Assembly: GCA_016710285.1 (NCBI GenBank)
Contig: JADJXR010000001.1
Location: forward strand, 1,922,001 to 1,986,000
Source: Chlorobiota bacterium
GTDB lineage: Bacteria > Bacteroidota > Ignavibacteria > OLB7
Direction: 5' to 3'
DNA: 64,000 bases
Translations under genes and position numbers: made by a program
The notes under the pieces: generated by a model
The model's database searches: none
The model's input: the letters and a program-made list of their open reading frames with translations, nothing else
What the model was told of the DNA's origin: nothing
Shown: positions 34,443 through 44,315 of the stretch, piece by piece
Position numbering within the stretch: the first letter of the stretch is position 1
Layout of the letters: each line of letters begins with the position of its first letter

Positions 34443-35264
34443 TTATGGGTTGAAGATGATCCTCACCGAAAAGGTGTTGTTCCCTTCGTTGCTTTCGGCC
34501 ACCACGTTGCCGTCGTCCAGGGACATTTTATACATGTGATCCCCTTGTGGCAGATACCCCTGCGTGTTGATCTGCTCGGCTGAGCTGGCGTTGACGCTGA
34601 CGGCAGTTTGCTGGGTTATCAGTGTTCCCATGTCGGAGCGGAACCGGTTGGCGAACGGGCCAGCATTCACGCTTCCAGCGTTGACGACATCGTAGGAGAT
34701 GTTGAAAGCATAATTGCCGTTCGACTCCAAGTACACGTCGGTCTTGTCCAGTTTTAGCGTGCCACCCCATGCAGCGAACTTGTTCCCCACTTTTATTCCG
34801 CGCTTGCTGGTGATGTCGGCCTGCTTTGTCCGCTGCGGCTTGGTGGTGTTTGCGCAAACCAGTTTGAAGTCCGCGTGGTTGGATTCCATTGGGTTGGGGG
34901 AAAGGATTTTGATTGCTTCCCAGCCAGCAAACTCCGGCAGCGACGGCCCCCCCAACGTCCATGTGGTGCTGACCGGCTTCGACCCCGGGCCGGTGAAGAC
35001 CAGCGTCTGCACCGCCCCCACCCCGCCATCACTCCGGATAAACTGATATTTCACAGTTCCCTGCCCGTTTGCGGCAATCTTCCCGTTGAACTTGATAACC
35101 CCGGGGCAAGGTCCGTTGTAGCTTGTGGGATCGGCAGAAAGCGCGGCCCCGGTTACGGCAAACTGCGACTGTGCGGCGGTTCCGCTTAGCCCCCACAGTG
35201 CAAGAAAGCAAGCAAGGTGCGGCGTGACGCGGGACGCAGTGCGGATGGTTTTCCAGACGTTCAT
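34443..35264 (-). CDS. Exported protein with CARDB-like domain
   Basis: A 273-residue protein with a Sec signal peptide (LACFLALWGLSGTAAQS, cleavage near 33). The C-terminal part has the pattern of a CARDB/cell-adhesion beta-sandwich (NISYDVVNAGSVNAGPFANR, then YLPQGDHMYKMSLDDGNVVA, ESNEGNNTFSVRI). The central part (about 40-150) is unassigned beta-rich sequence (SYNGPCPGVIKFNGKIAANG). GGAG lies 10 bases before the ATG at 35264, supporting this start over the longer frame. There is no T9SS tail. Confidence 0.72.
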   Translation of the reverse strand: MNVWKTIRTASRVTPHLACFLALWGLSGTAAQSQFAVTGAALSADPTSYNGPCPGVIKFNGKIAANGQGTVKYQFIRSDGGVGAVQTLVFTGPGSKPVSTTWTLGGPSLPEFAGWEAIKILSPNPMESNHADFKLVCANTTKPQRTKQADITSKRGIKVGNKFAAWGGTLKLDKTDVYLESNGNYAFNISYDVVNAGSVNAGPFANRFRSDMGTLITQQTAVSVNASSAEQINTQGYLPQGDHMYKMSLDDGNVVAESNEGNNTFSVRIIFNP

Positions 35265-35400
35265 TCTCGTGTTCTCCTTTTCGTGGTTGTGGTCATTGGT
35301 TTCATTGTGGCATCCGCTTTCGGGATGCCGTTGTTGTAACGTGGGGAACAAGGTAATGGCACGCGGTCACGAAAACCTGCTCGGGCGGTAACGCGAAAAA

Positions 35401-35443
35401 AAAAAGAGCGGACACCCTAGAAAAGTGTCCGCTCCTCTTTTTT
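35401..35443 (-). terminator. Terminator of the outer-membrane barrel gene
   Basis: GAGCGGACAC (35406-35415) / GTGTCCGCTC (35425-35434), 10-bp perfect stem, followed on the minus strand by a run of ten T. It sits 22 bases after the stop of the beta-barrel gene. Confidence 0.9.
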
Positions 35444-35464
35444 CTGGTATCGGTGGGGGTGGGG

Positions 35465-35962
35465 TTAGAAGTAGAAATTCACCCCGCCCTGCAATGCTAA
35501 GTCGGTGCCGGTGTCATCAAGGAGGAAGATTTTAACGCCGGCCCAGGGTTGCATCAGCGACCGCGGGTTTACCGTCACGCCGCCGCCAAGATTCAGCCGG
35601 AAGCCGGTGTCGGTAAAGGTTTGCCCTGTTGCTTCGTAAAGATCAATGCGGCCAGCAATGCCTGCTAAGATGAACGGCTCGATGGAAGCTCCTTTCACAA
35701 GAAAGGTGTAGCGGCCATTCAGATCCGCAACAAGGCGCGTGGTGTTTTTAATCCCGAAAACGATCTCGACCCCAGGCTCGAAAAAGGTATTTGCGGCAAC
35801 GGGGAATTCTCCTAAGCCCCCAACCATCAATCGCCCTTGATCCAGATACAACCCGATTTTGGGACCAAGCCCATATCCCTGTACTTGGCCAAATGCCGAG
35901 GGTGCGGCGACGGTGAGAAACCCCAACAGGAGCAGGAGAGGAAGAATGCGGTGCAGTTTCAT
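35465..35962 (-). CDS. Outer-membrane beta-barrel protein
   Basis: A 165-residue exported protein. The Sec signal peptide (LLLLLGFLTVAAPSAFGQ) is followed by alternating amphipathic strands (GPKIGLYLDQGRLMVGG, FFEPGVEIVFGI, LVADLNGRYTFLVKG, IEPFILAGIAG, GFRLNLGGGVTV) and the typical C-terminal aromatic signature for BAM insertion (GVNFYF). The size fits an eight-stranded barrel, OmpX/OmpA-barrel like. Function unknown. Confidence 0.82.
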   Translation of the reverse strand: MKLHRILPLLLLLGFLTVAAPSAFGQVQGYGLGPKIGLYLDQGRLMVGGLGEFPVAANTFFEPGVEIVFGIKNTTRLVADLNGRYTFLVKGASIEPFILAGIAGRIDLYEATGQTFTDTGFRLNLGGGVTVNPRSLMQPWAGVKIFLLDDTGTDLALQGGVNFYF

Positions 35963-36095
35963 GCGGAGAGTGTGGACAGTTATTGGATGGTTTGCTGAAG
36001 TTCGTTGATGTTGATGGCTGGGCAGCGGCGCGGTGTCCTTACTTCATCGGTGTTGCGGGCAGGTATCTCACATGGTAGCGGGGCGCAAGCTAACA

Positions 36096-36134
36096 AAAAA
36101 CCTGGGCGCGTGTGCCATGCGCGCCCAGGTTTTT
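36096..36134 (-). terminator. Terminator of clpC
   Basis: CCTGGGCGCG (36101-36110) / CGCGCCCAGG (36120-36129), extended by A/T pairing on both ends, with a 9-nt loop. A-run and T-run flank the stem, so it is strong on both strands; it lies 27 bases after the clpC stop. Confidence 0.9.
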
Positions 36135-36160
36135 GATTTCGATTCAACCACGTTTTCCGC

Positions 36161-38758
36161 TTATTCGGTGTTCCCTTTGCGGCGGCGGGTTGGTTTGGTT
36201 GGCGGGGGTTCCTCCGCCGTTGGCTCCGTGGGGGTTGGCTCGGCAACTGGTTCCGGCTCGGGCGTGGCTTCCGGTGCGGCCAGCTGGGCCTCGGCAGCTT
36301 TGTTGAATGTCAGCGTGCCATGCTCAACGTCGAAGCCGATGCGGACGTGGCCACCTTCGGTGAATTCCCCGCGCAGCACCAGCTCGGCCAATTCGTCCTC
36401 GATATACCGCTGGATTACGCGGCGCAGCGGGCGTGCTCCGTACTTCTCATCGTACCCTTTTTCGGCAAGGAAGAGCTTGGCGTGGTCATCAATGTCCACG
36501 GTCAGGTTCATGGAGTTCAGCCGCTTCAGAAGCTGCCGCGTCTGGATGTCAATGATCTTGAAAATATCCTCACGCGTAAGCTGGCGGAAGACGATGGCAT
36601 CGTCAACACGGTTCAGGAACTCTGGGTTGAACAACCGCTTCATGGACTCCTCGATGGTGGAGCGCATCTCGTCGTACTTGTCGCGTTCCTGCGCCAGTGT
36701 GAAGCCCATTGGCCCACCGGCTTTGATGTCGCGCACGCCAACGTTGGAGGTCATCACAATGATCGTGTTTTTGAAATCAACGCGGCGGCCTAAGCTGTCG
36801 GTCAGGATGCCGTCGTCCAGCACTTGCAGCAGGATGTTGAACACATCCGGGTGAGCCTTCTCGATCTCATCCAACAGAACCACGGAGTATGGTTTGCGGC
36901 GAACCTTCTCGGTAAGCTGGCCCCCTTCTTCGTAGCCCACATATCCCGGCGGCGCGCCCACAAGGCGGCTTACGGAGAACTTCTCCATGTACTCGGACAT
37001 GTCAATGCGGATCAGTGCCTCCTCGCTGTCGAACAGGTAGCGGGCAAGGGCTTTCACCAGCTCGGTTTTGCCAACGCCGGTTGGCCCCAAGAAGATGAAG
37101 GAACCGATTGGGCGGTTTGGATCTTTCAGCCCTGCGCGGGCGCGGCGGATTGCCTTTGCCAACTGCTCGATTGCTTGGTCCTGGCCCACCACTTGCTGCT
37201 TCAGCGAATCGGCCATGCGAAGCAGTTTGGCGGATTCTTCTTGGGCGATTTTCGTCACGGGGATTCCGGTCATCATCGCCACCACCTCGGCCACGTTCTC
37301 CTCGTTCACGTCCACCACCCGCTCGCTTGCGGTCAACTCCCAATCCTCCTTTGCCGATTCCAGCTCGGCTTGCAGCTTCTTCTCCAGATCGCGAAGGCGC
37401 GCGGCTTCTTCGTAGTTCTGGCTTTTCACCACCTGGTTTTTTTGCTGCTTCACGTCCTCAATCTTCCCTTCAAGGTCAAGGATATGTTTGGGGACGACGA
37501 TGGACCCAAGATGCACGCGGGACCCAACTTCGTCCAGCACATCCAACGCTTTGTCGGGAAGGAACCGGTCGGTGATGTAGCGTTCGGAAAGGTGGACGCA
37601 CGCCTTGATTGCTTCGTCGGAGTAGCGGACGTTGTGATGCTCCTCGTACTTCTGCCGGATGTTCGAAAGGATTTGGATGGTTTCATCCACCGATGGCGGG
37701 TTCACCATGATTTTCTGGAACCGGCGATCCAACGCGCCATCCTTCTCGATGTACTGGCGGTACTCGTCCAGCGTCGTCGCGCCGATGCACTGGATGTCGC
37801 CACGGGCAAGCGCCGGCTTGAACATATTGGAGGCATCCAGCGATCCGCTTGCCCCCCCCGCGCCAACAATCGTGTGAAGCTCGTCAATGAACAGGATCAC
37901 ATCTTTTGCTTTCTCTAACTCGTTCATCACCGCTTTCATCCGTTCCTCAAACTGGCCGCGGTATTTGGTTCCGGCCACCAACGCGGCAAGGTCCAGCGTG
38001 ACGATTCGTTTGTCGTGCAGCACCCGGCTGACTTTTTTCTGGACGATCCGGAGTGCTAGTCCTTCGGCAATGGCGGTTTTGCCAACACCAGGTTCGCCAA
38101 TCAGCACGGGATTGTTCTTTTTACGGCGCGAAAGGATTTGCGCCACCCGTTCAATCTCCTTCTCGCGGCCAATCACCGGGTCCAGTTTCTCCTCCCCGGC
38201 CAGCTTCGTAAGGTCGCGACCGAAGTTGTCCAGCACCGGGGTTTTCACCCGTTCTTGGCGTTCTTTCCCGCCGCGTCCTTTTTCGCTGCTGGCCCCTTTC
38301 TCTGGGCTGCCCGGGGTTTTGCCGGAATGGATATTCTCAAGCTCCTGCCGGACCGCATCGTAGGTGATGCCGAACTGGCTAAGAATCTGCGCGGCGATGT
38401 TGTCGTCGTCGCGAAGCAGCGACAGCAGCAGATGCTCGGTGCCGATCACGTCGCTTTTGTAGAGCTTCGCTTCCAAGTAGGTGATTTTCAGCACCTTCTC
38501 GGCTTGTTTGGTTAGTGGAATATTGCCGATGGTGAGCGTCCCGCCGGTTGAGCGGACGGTGTCTTCGATAGCTTTTTTGATTTTGAAAAGGTCCCCGCCA
38601 AGATTACGGAGAATCTTGACGGCAATCCCTTCCCCTTCGCGGATGATGCCTAACAGCAGATGCTCGGTGCCGATGTAATCGTGGCACAGGCGCAATGCTT
38701 CCTCGCGGCTAAGCCGGATAACATCGTTGACTCGGTTGGAAAAATTGCCTTGATCCAT
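36161..38758 (-). CDS. clpC: ATP-dependent Clp protease ATP-binding subunit ClpC
   Basis: Class I AAA+ unfoldase that feeds ClpP. 865 residues: double Clp_N domain (about 1-150, IGTEHLLLGIIREGEG and the second IGTEHLLLSLLRD), AAA1 with Walker A GEPGVGKTAIAEG (about 222) and DEx box FIDELHTIVGAGG, UVR-type middle domain (QNYEEAARLRDLEKKLQ), AAA2 with Walker A GPTGVGKTELVKAL and sensor/arginine motifs, and the clp C-terminal domain. An unusual ~45-residue tail after the last conserved block (PEATPEPEPVAEPTPTEPT then RRRKGNTE) is Pro/Glu-rich. No ctsR, mcsA or mcsB neighbours are present. Confidence 0.96.
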   Translation of the reverse strand: MDQGNFSNRVNDVIRLSREEALRLCHDYIGTEHLLLGIIREGEGIAVKILRNLGGDLFKIKKAIEDTVRSTGGTLTIGNIPLTKQAEKVLKITYLEAKLYKSDVIGTEHLLLSLLRDDDNIAAQILSQFGITYDAVRQELENIHSGKTPGSPEKGASSEKGRGGKERQERVKTPVLDNFGRDLTKLAGEEKLDPVIGREKEIERVAQILSRRKKNNPVLIGEPGVGKTAIAEGLALRIVQKKVSRVLHDKRIVTLDLAALVAGTKYRGQFEERMKAVMNELEKAKDVILFIDELHTIVGAGGASGSLDASNMFKPALARGDIQCIGATTLDEYRQYIEKDGALDRRFQKIMVNPPSVDETIQILSNIRQKYEEHHNVRYSDEAIKACVHLSERYITDRFLPDKALDVLDEVGSRVHLGSIVVPKHILDLEGKIEDVKQQKNQVVKSQNYEEAARLRDLEKKLQAELESAKEDWELTASERVVDVNEENVAEVVAMMTGIPVTKIAQEESAKLLRMADSLKQQVVGQDQAIEQLAKAIRRARAGLKDPNRPIGSFIFLGPTGVGKTELVKALARYLFDSEEALIRIDMSEYMEKFSVSRLVGAPPGYVGYEEGGQLTEKVRRKPYSVVLLDEIEKAHPDVFNILLQVLDDGILTDSLGRRVDFKNTIIVMTSNVGVRDIKAGGPMGFTLAQERDKYDEMRSTIEESMKRLFNPEFLNRVDDAIVFRQLTREDIFKIIDIQTRQLLKRLNSMNLTVDIDDHAKLFLAEKGYDEKYGARPLRRVIQRYIEDELAELVLRGEFTEGGHVRIGFDVEHGTLTFNKAAEAQLAAPEATPEPEPVAEPTPTEPTAEEPPPTKPTRRRKGNTE

Positions 38759-39592
38759 TGCTCTCTCTTGATCCTTCCTCGCCCGTTCCGCAATGTTGGT
38801 TGATTGGCGGCGTGGCAGGCGATGGCGTGAAGTTTGTGGTTGTTCTTCCCCTCAATGCACCCTGATTAACGTTTGAACCGGAAATTCAGTGCAGCCGCGT
38901 ACCCCGGATGCCTCCCCCTGTTCCTCTTTTCAGCAGTGACGTTCGGGACCTCTTTCTCTCGAAACATCACACTCTGGGGCAGGGACACGGCCCGCAGAGC
39001 TTGGTAACACCATCCCCCAAAAAATCTTTCTGCCACTGCTCCCCCCCTCCGCGCCTCAATATACAGCCAAGCACTGCTGGAGTTTTAGAAAAAAATGGGG
39101 GGGATAGGCATACGGTGTATTCACTTGCTTTGCGCAATGCCAAACCAGAATTAGGGGAACTCAGCCTCTTCAATTCTTTCACCGGCAAGAGCATCTGCTT
39201 TTGAAACAGGCAACCACTATCTCTATGACCTCTATGGCAGCAGTGTGGTAGGTTTGGGCTTTGAATATGAGAGTCATCTCTCTGCAATCTCTCTGCAAGG
39301 GTCTATTTTTTCTCTGCAAACTGCTAAGCCATCCACTGCCCAATCCTCCATTTCCTTTGAATTTGAGCCTCATTCTTCGCCTGCCTTCCTCAGTGGTTGC
39401 TCTATTTCATGGCGAAGCTCTCCTTGGTTGGGCAGATGAAGCTATCGGTTCATCTGCTCTGCCAATGGTTCTGCCTTTTGTAATCTAACACCGGCTACCC
39501 TACTTGCATGCACCGGAGAAATCGGCCCCCCCGCCACGTAACAGACTTCCGCAGCAGCCGCTGAATTGGGGGAGGGAATGTAGATTGCCGCC
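38759..39592. other. 834-bp gene-free gap between clpC and the ABC-F gene
   Basis: The two flanking genes are divergent, so the gap must hold both promoters. Nothing coding is convincing: frames at 38908-39204 and 39179-39440 are short and lack start signals or family motifs. Composition is patchy and includes homopolymers (C7 near 39045, G7 near 39099) and a TCTCTGCAA-type short tandem at about 39281-39322. None of the palindromic modules of the 12-kb and 44-kb loci is present. Confidence 0.5.
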
Positions 39593-41482
39593 ATGACTAT
39601 TCTTGGGCTAGAAAACATCGGAAAAGATTTCGGCATTAAGCCGCTGTTTAGCGGTGTCACCTTCTCGATAGAAGCTGGCGAGCGGGTGGGGCTGATTGGC
39701 GCGAACGGGTCCGGCAAAACCACCCTGCTGCGGGTGATTGCCGGCCAGGAACCCCCCGAAACCGGGCGGGTGATGTTCAGCGGAAACCCCGTGGTGGGGT
39801 ACCTTTCCCAAAACCCCCCGTTCAACCCCGAAGCCACCGTGCTGGACACGATCTTCGCCGCCAGCACTGCGGTGATGCAACAGCTGCACCAGTACGAAGC
39901 CGCCTGCCAACAACTTGCCGCCAACGGGGATGACCCAACACTGCTGGCACGCGTGGCCGACCTTGCAGCGCAGTTGGAAGCATCGGGGGGATGGAGCTTG
40001 GAGACCGAGGCGAAGATCATCCTGGACCGGCTTGGAATCACCAACACGGCGGCCTTGATGGGGACGCTTTCGGGGGGGGAGCGGAAGCGGGTGGCGCTTG
40101 CCCACGCCCTGATTGAACGCCCCGACCTTCTGATCCTTGACGAACCCACCAACCACCTTGATGCCGACACCATCAACTGGCTGGAACGCTACCTTGACCG
40201 GTTCGCCGGCGCGTTGCTGCTGGTGACGCACGACCGCTACTTCCTGGACCGCGTCACCCGCCGCATCATCGAGCTTGATGGCGGAAAGGTCCAGGCCTAT
40301 GCCGGGAACTACGGATACTACCTTGCCCAAAAAGAGGAGGAAGCGGCGCGGCGCGAAGTTGAGGGCCACAAGCGGGATATGCTGATCCGCCAAGAGCTGG
40401 CATGGCTGCGGCGCGGCGCAAAAGCCCGCACCACCAAACAGAAAGCCCGCATTGACCGCGCCAACGAACTGATGGCCGCCCCACGCGAACGGAAACAGGA
40501 GGAGCTGGAGATTGCCGTTGGTTCGCGGCGGCTGGGGAGCAAAGTGGTGGAGCTTCACGGCGTTGGGAAGCAGTACGGCGGGCGTTGGTTGCTGCGCGAT
40601 TTCACCCACATCCTTCAGCCTGGCGAGTCTGTTGGAATTATCGGCCCGAACGGAACCGGAAAGACCACGTTGATGGAGATCATCAGCGGAAGGACAACGC
40701 CGGACGAAGGGACGATCACCGTTGGGGAGACGGTGGTTATTGGCTACTACGACCAAGAGAGCCGCGCCTTGAACGATGAGCAACGGGTGATTGAATATAT
40801 CCGCGAGGTGGCCGATAACATCACCACTGCCGATGGAAGCATCATCACCGCAAGCCAGATGTTGGAGCGATTCCTTTTCCCGCCCGGGATGCAGTACTCG
40901 CCGATTGGGAAACTTTCCGGAGGGGAGCGGCGGCGGCTTTATCTGCTCCGCATCCTGATGTCGGTCCCGAACGTGCTGATTCTGGATGAGCCAACGAATG
41001 ACTTGGATATTCCCACCCTGCAAACCTTAGAAAGCTATCTAGATGGATTTGGCGGAACGCTGATTGTGGTAAGCCACGACCGCTACTTCCTTGACCGCAC
41101 CGTGGACCACTTGTTCCGATTTGAAGGAGATGGGACGATTCGGGAGTACCCGGGGAATTACACGGCCTTCTTGGAGATTCAGGAACGCGAAGCCGCTGCT
41201 GCCGCCGCCGAAACCACTCCCCAACCGAAACCGCGAACCGAAGAGCCGCAAGCCGCGATCCCCCAAAATGCCCCGCGCAAACTCAGCTACAAGGAGCGGA
41301 AGGAGCTGGACCGATTGGAGCAGGAGATTGAGCAAGGGGAGCAACAGAAGCGCGAGATCGAGCAGCAACTTTCCACCGCCGACTACACCCAAGCCCAAGC
41401 ATTGGCCCAAGCACTGGCCCAGCTAACCGCCCAACTTGAGGAACGCATGGAGCGATGGAGCCAACTGGCAGAACTGGCATAG
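39593..41482 (+). CDS. ABC-F family ATPase (Uup-like)
   Basis: A soluble protein of 629 residues with two ATPase domains and no membrane segments. Domain 1 has Walker A GANGSGKTTLL (about 38), signature LSGGERKRVALAHAL and Walker B LLILDEPTNHLD; domain 2 has GPNGTGKTTLMEI (about 353), LSGGERRRLYLLRI and VLILDEPTNDLD. The interdomain linker is Arg/Lys-rich (ARTTKQKARIDRANELM). After domain 2 comes a Pro/Ala spacer and a C-terminal coiled coil (SYKERKELDRLEQEIEQGEQ), the layout of Uup, which binds DNA/ribosomes. ABC-F proteins act on the ribosome; antibiotic protection is possible but not indicated. Confidence 0.93.
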   Translation: MTILGLENIGKDFGIKPLFSGVTFSIEAGERVGLIGANGSGKTTLLRVIAGQEPPETGRVMFSGNPVVGYLSQNPPFNPEATVLDTIFAASTAVMQQLHQYEAACQQLAANGDDPTLLARVADLAAQLEASGGWSLETEAKIILDRLGITNTAALMGTLSGGERKRVALAHALIERPDLLILDEPTNHLDADTINWLERYLDRFAGALLLVTHDRYFLDRVTRRIIELDGGKVQAYAGNYGYYLAQKEEEAARREVEGHKRDMLIRQELAWLRRGAKARTTKQKARIDRANELMAAPRERKQEELEIAVGSRRLGSKVVELHGVGKQYGGRWLLRDFTHILQPGESVGIIGPNGTGKTTLMEIISGRTTPDEGTITVGETVVIGYYDQESRALNDEQRVIEYIREVADNITTADGSIITASQMLERFLFPPGMQYSPIGKLSGGERRRLYLLRILMSVPNVLILDEPTNDLDIPTLQTLESYLDGFGGTLIVVSHDRYFLDRTVDHLFRFEGDGTIREYPGNYTAFLEIQEREAAAAAAETTPQPKPRTEEPQAAIPQNAPRKLSYKERKELDRLEQEIEQGEQQKREIEQQLSTADYTQAQALAQALAQLTAQLEERMERWSQLAELA

Positions 41483-41527
41483 GGGAATGGAGACCGAAGG
41501 CCTTTATATCAACTCTGGCTTAGTTGG

Positions 41528-41773
41528 AGCCGCACGGTAGCGGCGGCTTCGCCGGTAGCGGCCCCGACCTTTGTCGGGATTGATAACAGGTCTTTAGCCT
41601 GCCGCTGCCTTGCGCCCCCCTGCTTCGCCGCAAGCGGCTGCGCGTCCCCCCAATGCTGGGGGGAAATGGGTTTCTACTATTGATCTTTTTCTCTCTGAAC
41701 CTCACTCCACCACTGCCAGCCCCTCCCCCAGAATTGGGGGAGGCGGGGAGGGGGCTTGCTGCGTTGGCGGGTT
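41528..41773. repeat. Dispersed repeat cluster B, including left direct repeat
   Basis: From left: CGGCG-GCTT-CGCCG hairpin (41541-41554), GGTAGCGG linker, CCCGAC-CTTT-GTCGGG hairpin (41563-41578), CAGG-TCTTTAG-CCTG hairpin (41587-41601), then a ~161-bp unit (41612-41772) that recurs at 44383-44543 with seven mismatches by my count. The unit contains CCCCCCAATGCTGGGGGG and CTCCCCCAGAATTGGGGGAG palindromes. The rest of the 41483-41912 spacer holds no gene. Confidence 0.88.
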
Positions 41774-41912
41774 GGTGATAACCGCACACTTTTTGCTGAA
41801 CCCTCGGAATATCCCCTTGATTGAAAAAACAGCATGGCGTAGCTTGCCGTTGCTGATGATGCGCAGTTGATTGCGCCACGCAATATCTTCCTCCCACTTA
41901 TTCTCCCTCACT

Positions 41913-44315
41913 ATGGAACAGAGATCACCAAATGCCAGAGGTATCCAGCCAAAGTTTTTGAAGCTACCCATACACACCCAAGTATTGAAGAGCGGAGTAA
42001 TCATCACCGCAGTATTGGGAATCCTGCTATTAACCACAACCCTCCGTGCGCAACCCATGGACACCACGGGGCGATGGAAAGAGTTCTCAATGCCATTTGC
42101 CGTTGACACATTCTACGTCCGCTACTACGGTTTTGGTCCACTGTTTTTTAGCGATTCGTTGACGGGATATTGGTTGTTGTACAGCCGCCGAAAGTACCCC
42201 GACACCGCAGGGCAAGGGGTCTATCGAACAAAAGATGCCGGAGCAACATGGCATCGCTGGGCAGATAAAACTCCCTTCCCCCATGAACAGAAGGGGGCAT
42301 GGGCCATTGGCAAATCAGGGTTTCGATCAAGCGACAGCGGAAGGACGTGGGAACGAATTGGAGTTCGGGGAACGGACTCGGCGCAGACGATCGCCTACGG
42401 CTCGTTTAGCAACGCGGGGCTGCCAAAGGTGATGGCTGCTTTGTACGCCTACCGCCCAACACGATTGGCGTTTACTCTCGATGGCGGAGCCACCTGGATA
42501 TTCACCGATACTTTGGAGGAACGAAAAGAGGTTGATCCTAACGACTCGAACAATGTGTTCCGCTACAACCTTGTCAGCGACACAACACTATTTGGAGCGG
42601 TTCCGGTGGCAAGCTCGCCGAACTCCATCGTTTGGAAAAAACTCTTGGGAATTGTTGACAGCACCTTGTACGTCACGCTGACCGATGAGCGGGACAACGG
42701 CTATCTATGGGTCATGGACCTTGCGAAGCGTTCGGGAACGGTGCACCGGATTCCGCTCTATCCAAACCTCACGCTGCTGCGGCATGACCTGATGGTGGCG
42801 TGGGATGCCAATGCTGGGGTGGCATTGCGAAGCAGCGACAGCGGGAAAACGTGGGACCGGACAGAAGGGCTGAAATGGGTGCATTGGGGGACGGTTCGGT
42901 TTTTCCCGAATGGCTATGCTATCGGCAGCAACGCCCAAACCACCGACGCAGGGCGCACGTGGAAACCATCCTCCATCCCCTATGGCGTTGGCGCGTTTTG
43001 GCCGGTTGATACGCTCCATTGGTTCACTTTTGCTGGAAGCTGGCCAACACCACAAACCTCCTTTGCTCGGACATCGGATGGAGGATATTCCTGGAAGGAC
43101 AACGGTATCTTCGGCTTCTACACCGGCGGCGGTGTTCACGATGGGGTTCTGTTGCAAGGGACAGAAACGGGTCACTTTCTGCGGAGCAGCGATTCGGCGC
43201 AGACATGGAGCGACCTGCGGGATATTCCCGGTGCCTTGCCGAACGGAGTCGTCAACATCTCTCACATTGCTTGGCCAAACGGAACCCGCAACCCAGAGTG
43301 GGTGATGGCCATTGCCACGCAAACCAGCCCAACCAGCCCGCAACGCGTCTGCATGATCGAAAGCCGCGACACCGGGCAAACGTGGCAGGTGACAAGAACC
43401 TACGATTCGGCATCCCTTCTCAACAGCCGCATTCAGTTCATTGAAAACAGCGAGCGGCTGACGGCCTACATCTCCATGAACAACCGTTTCTACCGAAGCA
43501 CCGACACGCTGAGAACGTGGGAACTCCGCTCGGAAGAACCGATGCTCATCACCCAAATGATTGATAACCAGATTGGCGTTGCTGGCCGAAAAGGGGAGCT
43601 GCTGCGAAGCACCGATGGCGGGGCATCATGGCTGACAACCCAGGACCTAACCGAGCCAACCCGAACAACCCCCACAACCCTTGCCGTGCTTGGCAACGGC
43701 CATGTTGTTGCGGTTGCGCCGGACCAACTTGCCAGCAACGACAAATGGACGCTCTACTACTCGGGGAACAACGGTGGGACGTGGGAAACGGCCCAATCCC
43801 ACTCGCCGATTCGCGAATGGGGAAGCGTCCTTTGGTTATCGCCAGCGCGGGCGTACATGCGTGCAGGAGGGCGTTTGGGGTACTCCACCGATTCGGGTCA
43901 ATCGTTCGTGTCGGTGCGCTCGATTGCGTACGGGGGATTCCAACGCGATGACAACTACATCTACTTCGTGTCGCTGGATGACCTCAAAGCTGGCCGGTGG
44001 CGGATTGGGGGAGAACCAACCACCGGCGTGGCGATGGCTCCGACGGTAGTGGAATCGGTTCGGCTGGGGGAAAACATTCTGAAGGGTGAGGGAACGGTGT
44101 TGCGGTTGCGTCTTGCATCGGCATCAAAGGTGCGTGTGGCGGCGGTGACAATGGCAGGGGAAGAACAGCCGCTGCTTGGCGAGCAACATCTGGAAGCGGG
44201 CGAACACACCTTGCCGATAGAAGTCTCGGGCCTTGCAAGCGGGCGGTATCTGATCGAAGTTCAGTTTGGCGGGAACGAACCGCCACGGTTGCTGCCGTTG
44301 GTCATCCAGCGGTAG
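41913..44315 (+). CDS. Exported BNR/YCF48-like beta-propeller protein with T9SS-type C-terminus
   Basis: An 800-residue protein from the ATG at 41913. The hydrophobic signal segment (IITAVLGILLLTTTLRAQ) starts only at residue ~32; a TTG at about 41984 would give a more normal signal peptide and is an alternative start. The mature part has at least six Asp-box-like repeats (SDSGRTW, SDSGKTW, TTDAGRTW, TSDGGYSW, STDGGASW, SGNNGGTW), as in sialidase/YCF48-type propellers. The C-terminus (LKGEGTVLRLRLASASKVRV ... GRYLIEVQFGG ... LPLVIQR) resembles a T9SS sorting domain, lacking a clear PNP. The stop TAG belongs to a repeat module that starts right at the gene's end, and the gene is flanked by direct repeats. 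Confidence 0.82.
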   Translation: MEQRSPNARGIQPKFLKLPIHTQVLKSGVIITAVLGILLLTTTLRAQPMDTTGRWKEFSMPFAVDTFYVRYYGFGPLFFSDSLTGYWLLYSRRKYPDTAGQGVYRTKDAGATWHRWADKTPFPHEQKGAWAIGKSGFRSSDSGRTWERIGVRGTDSAQTIAYGSFSNAGLPKVMAALYAYRPTRLAFTLDGGATWIFTDTLEERKEVDPNDSNNVFRYNLVSDTTLFGAVPVASSPNSIVWKKLLGIVDSTLYVTLTDERDNGYLWVMDLAKRSGTVHRIPLYPNLTLLRHDLMVAWDANAGVALRSSDSGKTWDRTEGLKWVHWGTVRFFPNGYAIGSNAQTTDAGRTWKPSSIPYGVGAFWPVDTLHWFTFAGSWPTPQTSFARTSDGGYSWKDNGIFGFYTGGGVHDGVLLQGTETGHFLRSSDSAQTWSDLRDIPGALPNGVVNISHIAWPNGTRNPEWVMAIATQTSPTSPQRVCMIESRDTGQTWQVTRTYDSASLLNSRIQFIENSERLTAYISMNNRFYRSTDTLRTWELRSEEPMLITQMIDNQIGVAGRKGELLRSTDGGASWLTTQDLTEPTRTTPTTLAVLGNGHVVAVAPDQLASNDKWTLYYSGNNGGTWETAQSHSPIREWGSVLWLSPARAYMRAGGRLGYSTDSGQSFVSVRSIAYGGFQRDDNYIYFVSLDDLKAGRWRIGGEPTTGVAMAPTVVESVRLGENILKGEGTVLRLRLASASKVRVAAVTMAGEEQPLLGEQHLEAGEHTLPIEVSGLASGRYLIEVQFGGNEPPRLLPLVIQR

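Noticed and set aside
38908..39440. Open frames in the clpC/ABC-F gap, one containing a YLYDLYG stretch like an RHS core fragment
   Set aside because: Single short motif, no ribosome-binding site, no continuing family similarity and stops on both sides; treated as non-coding.
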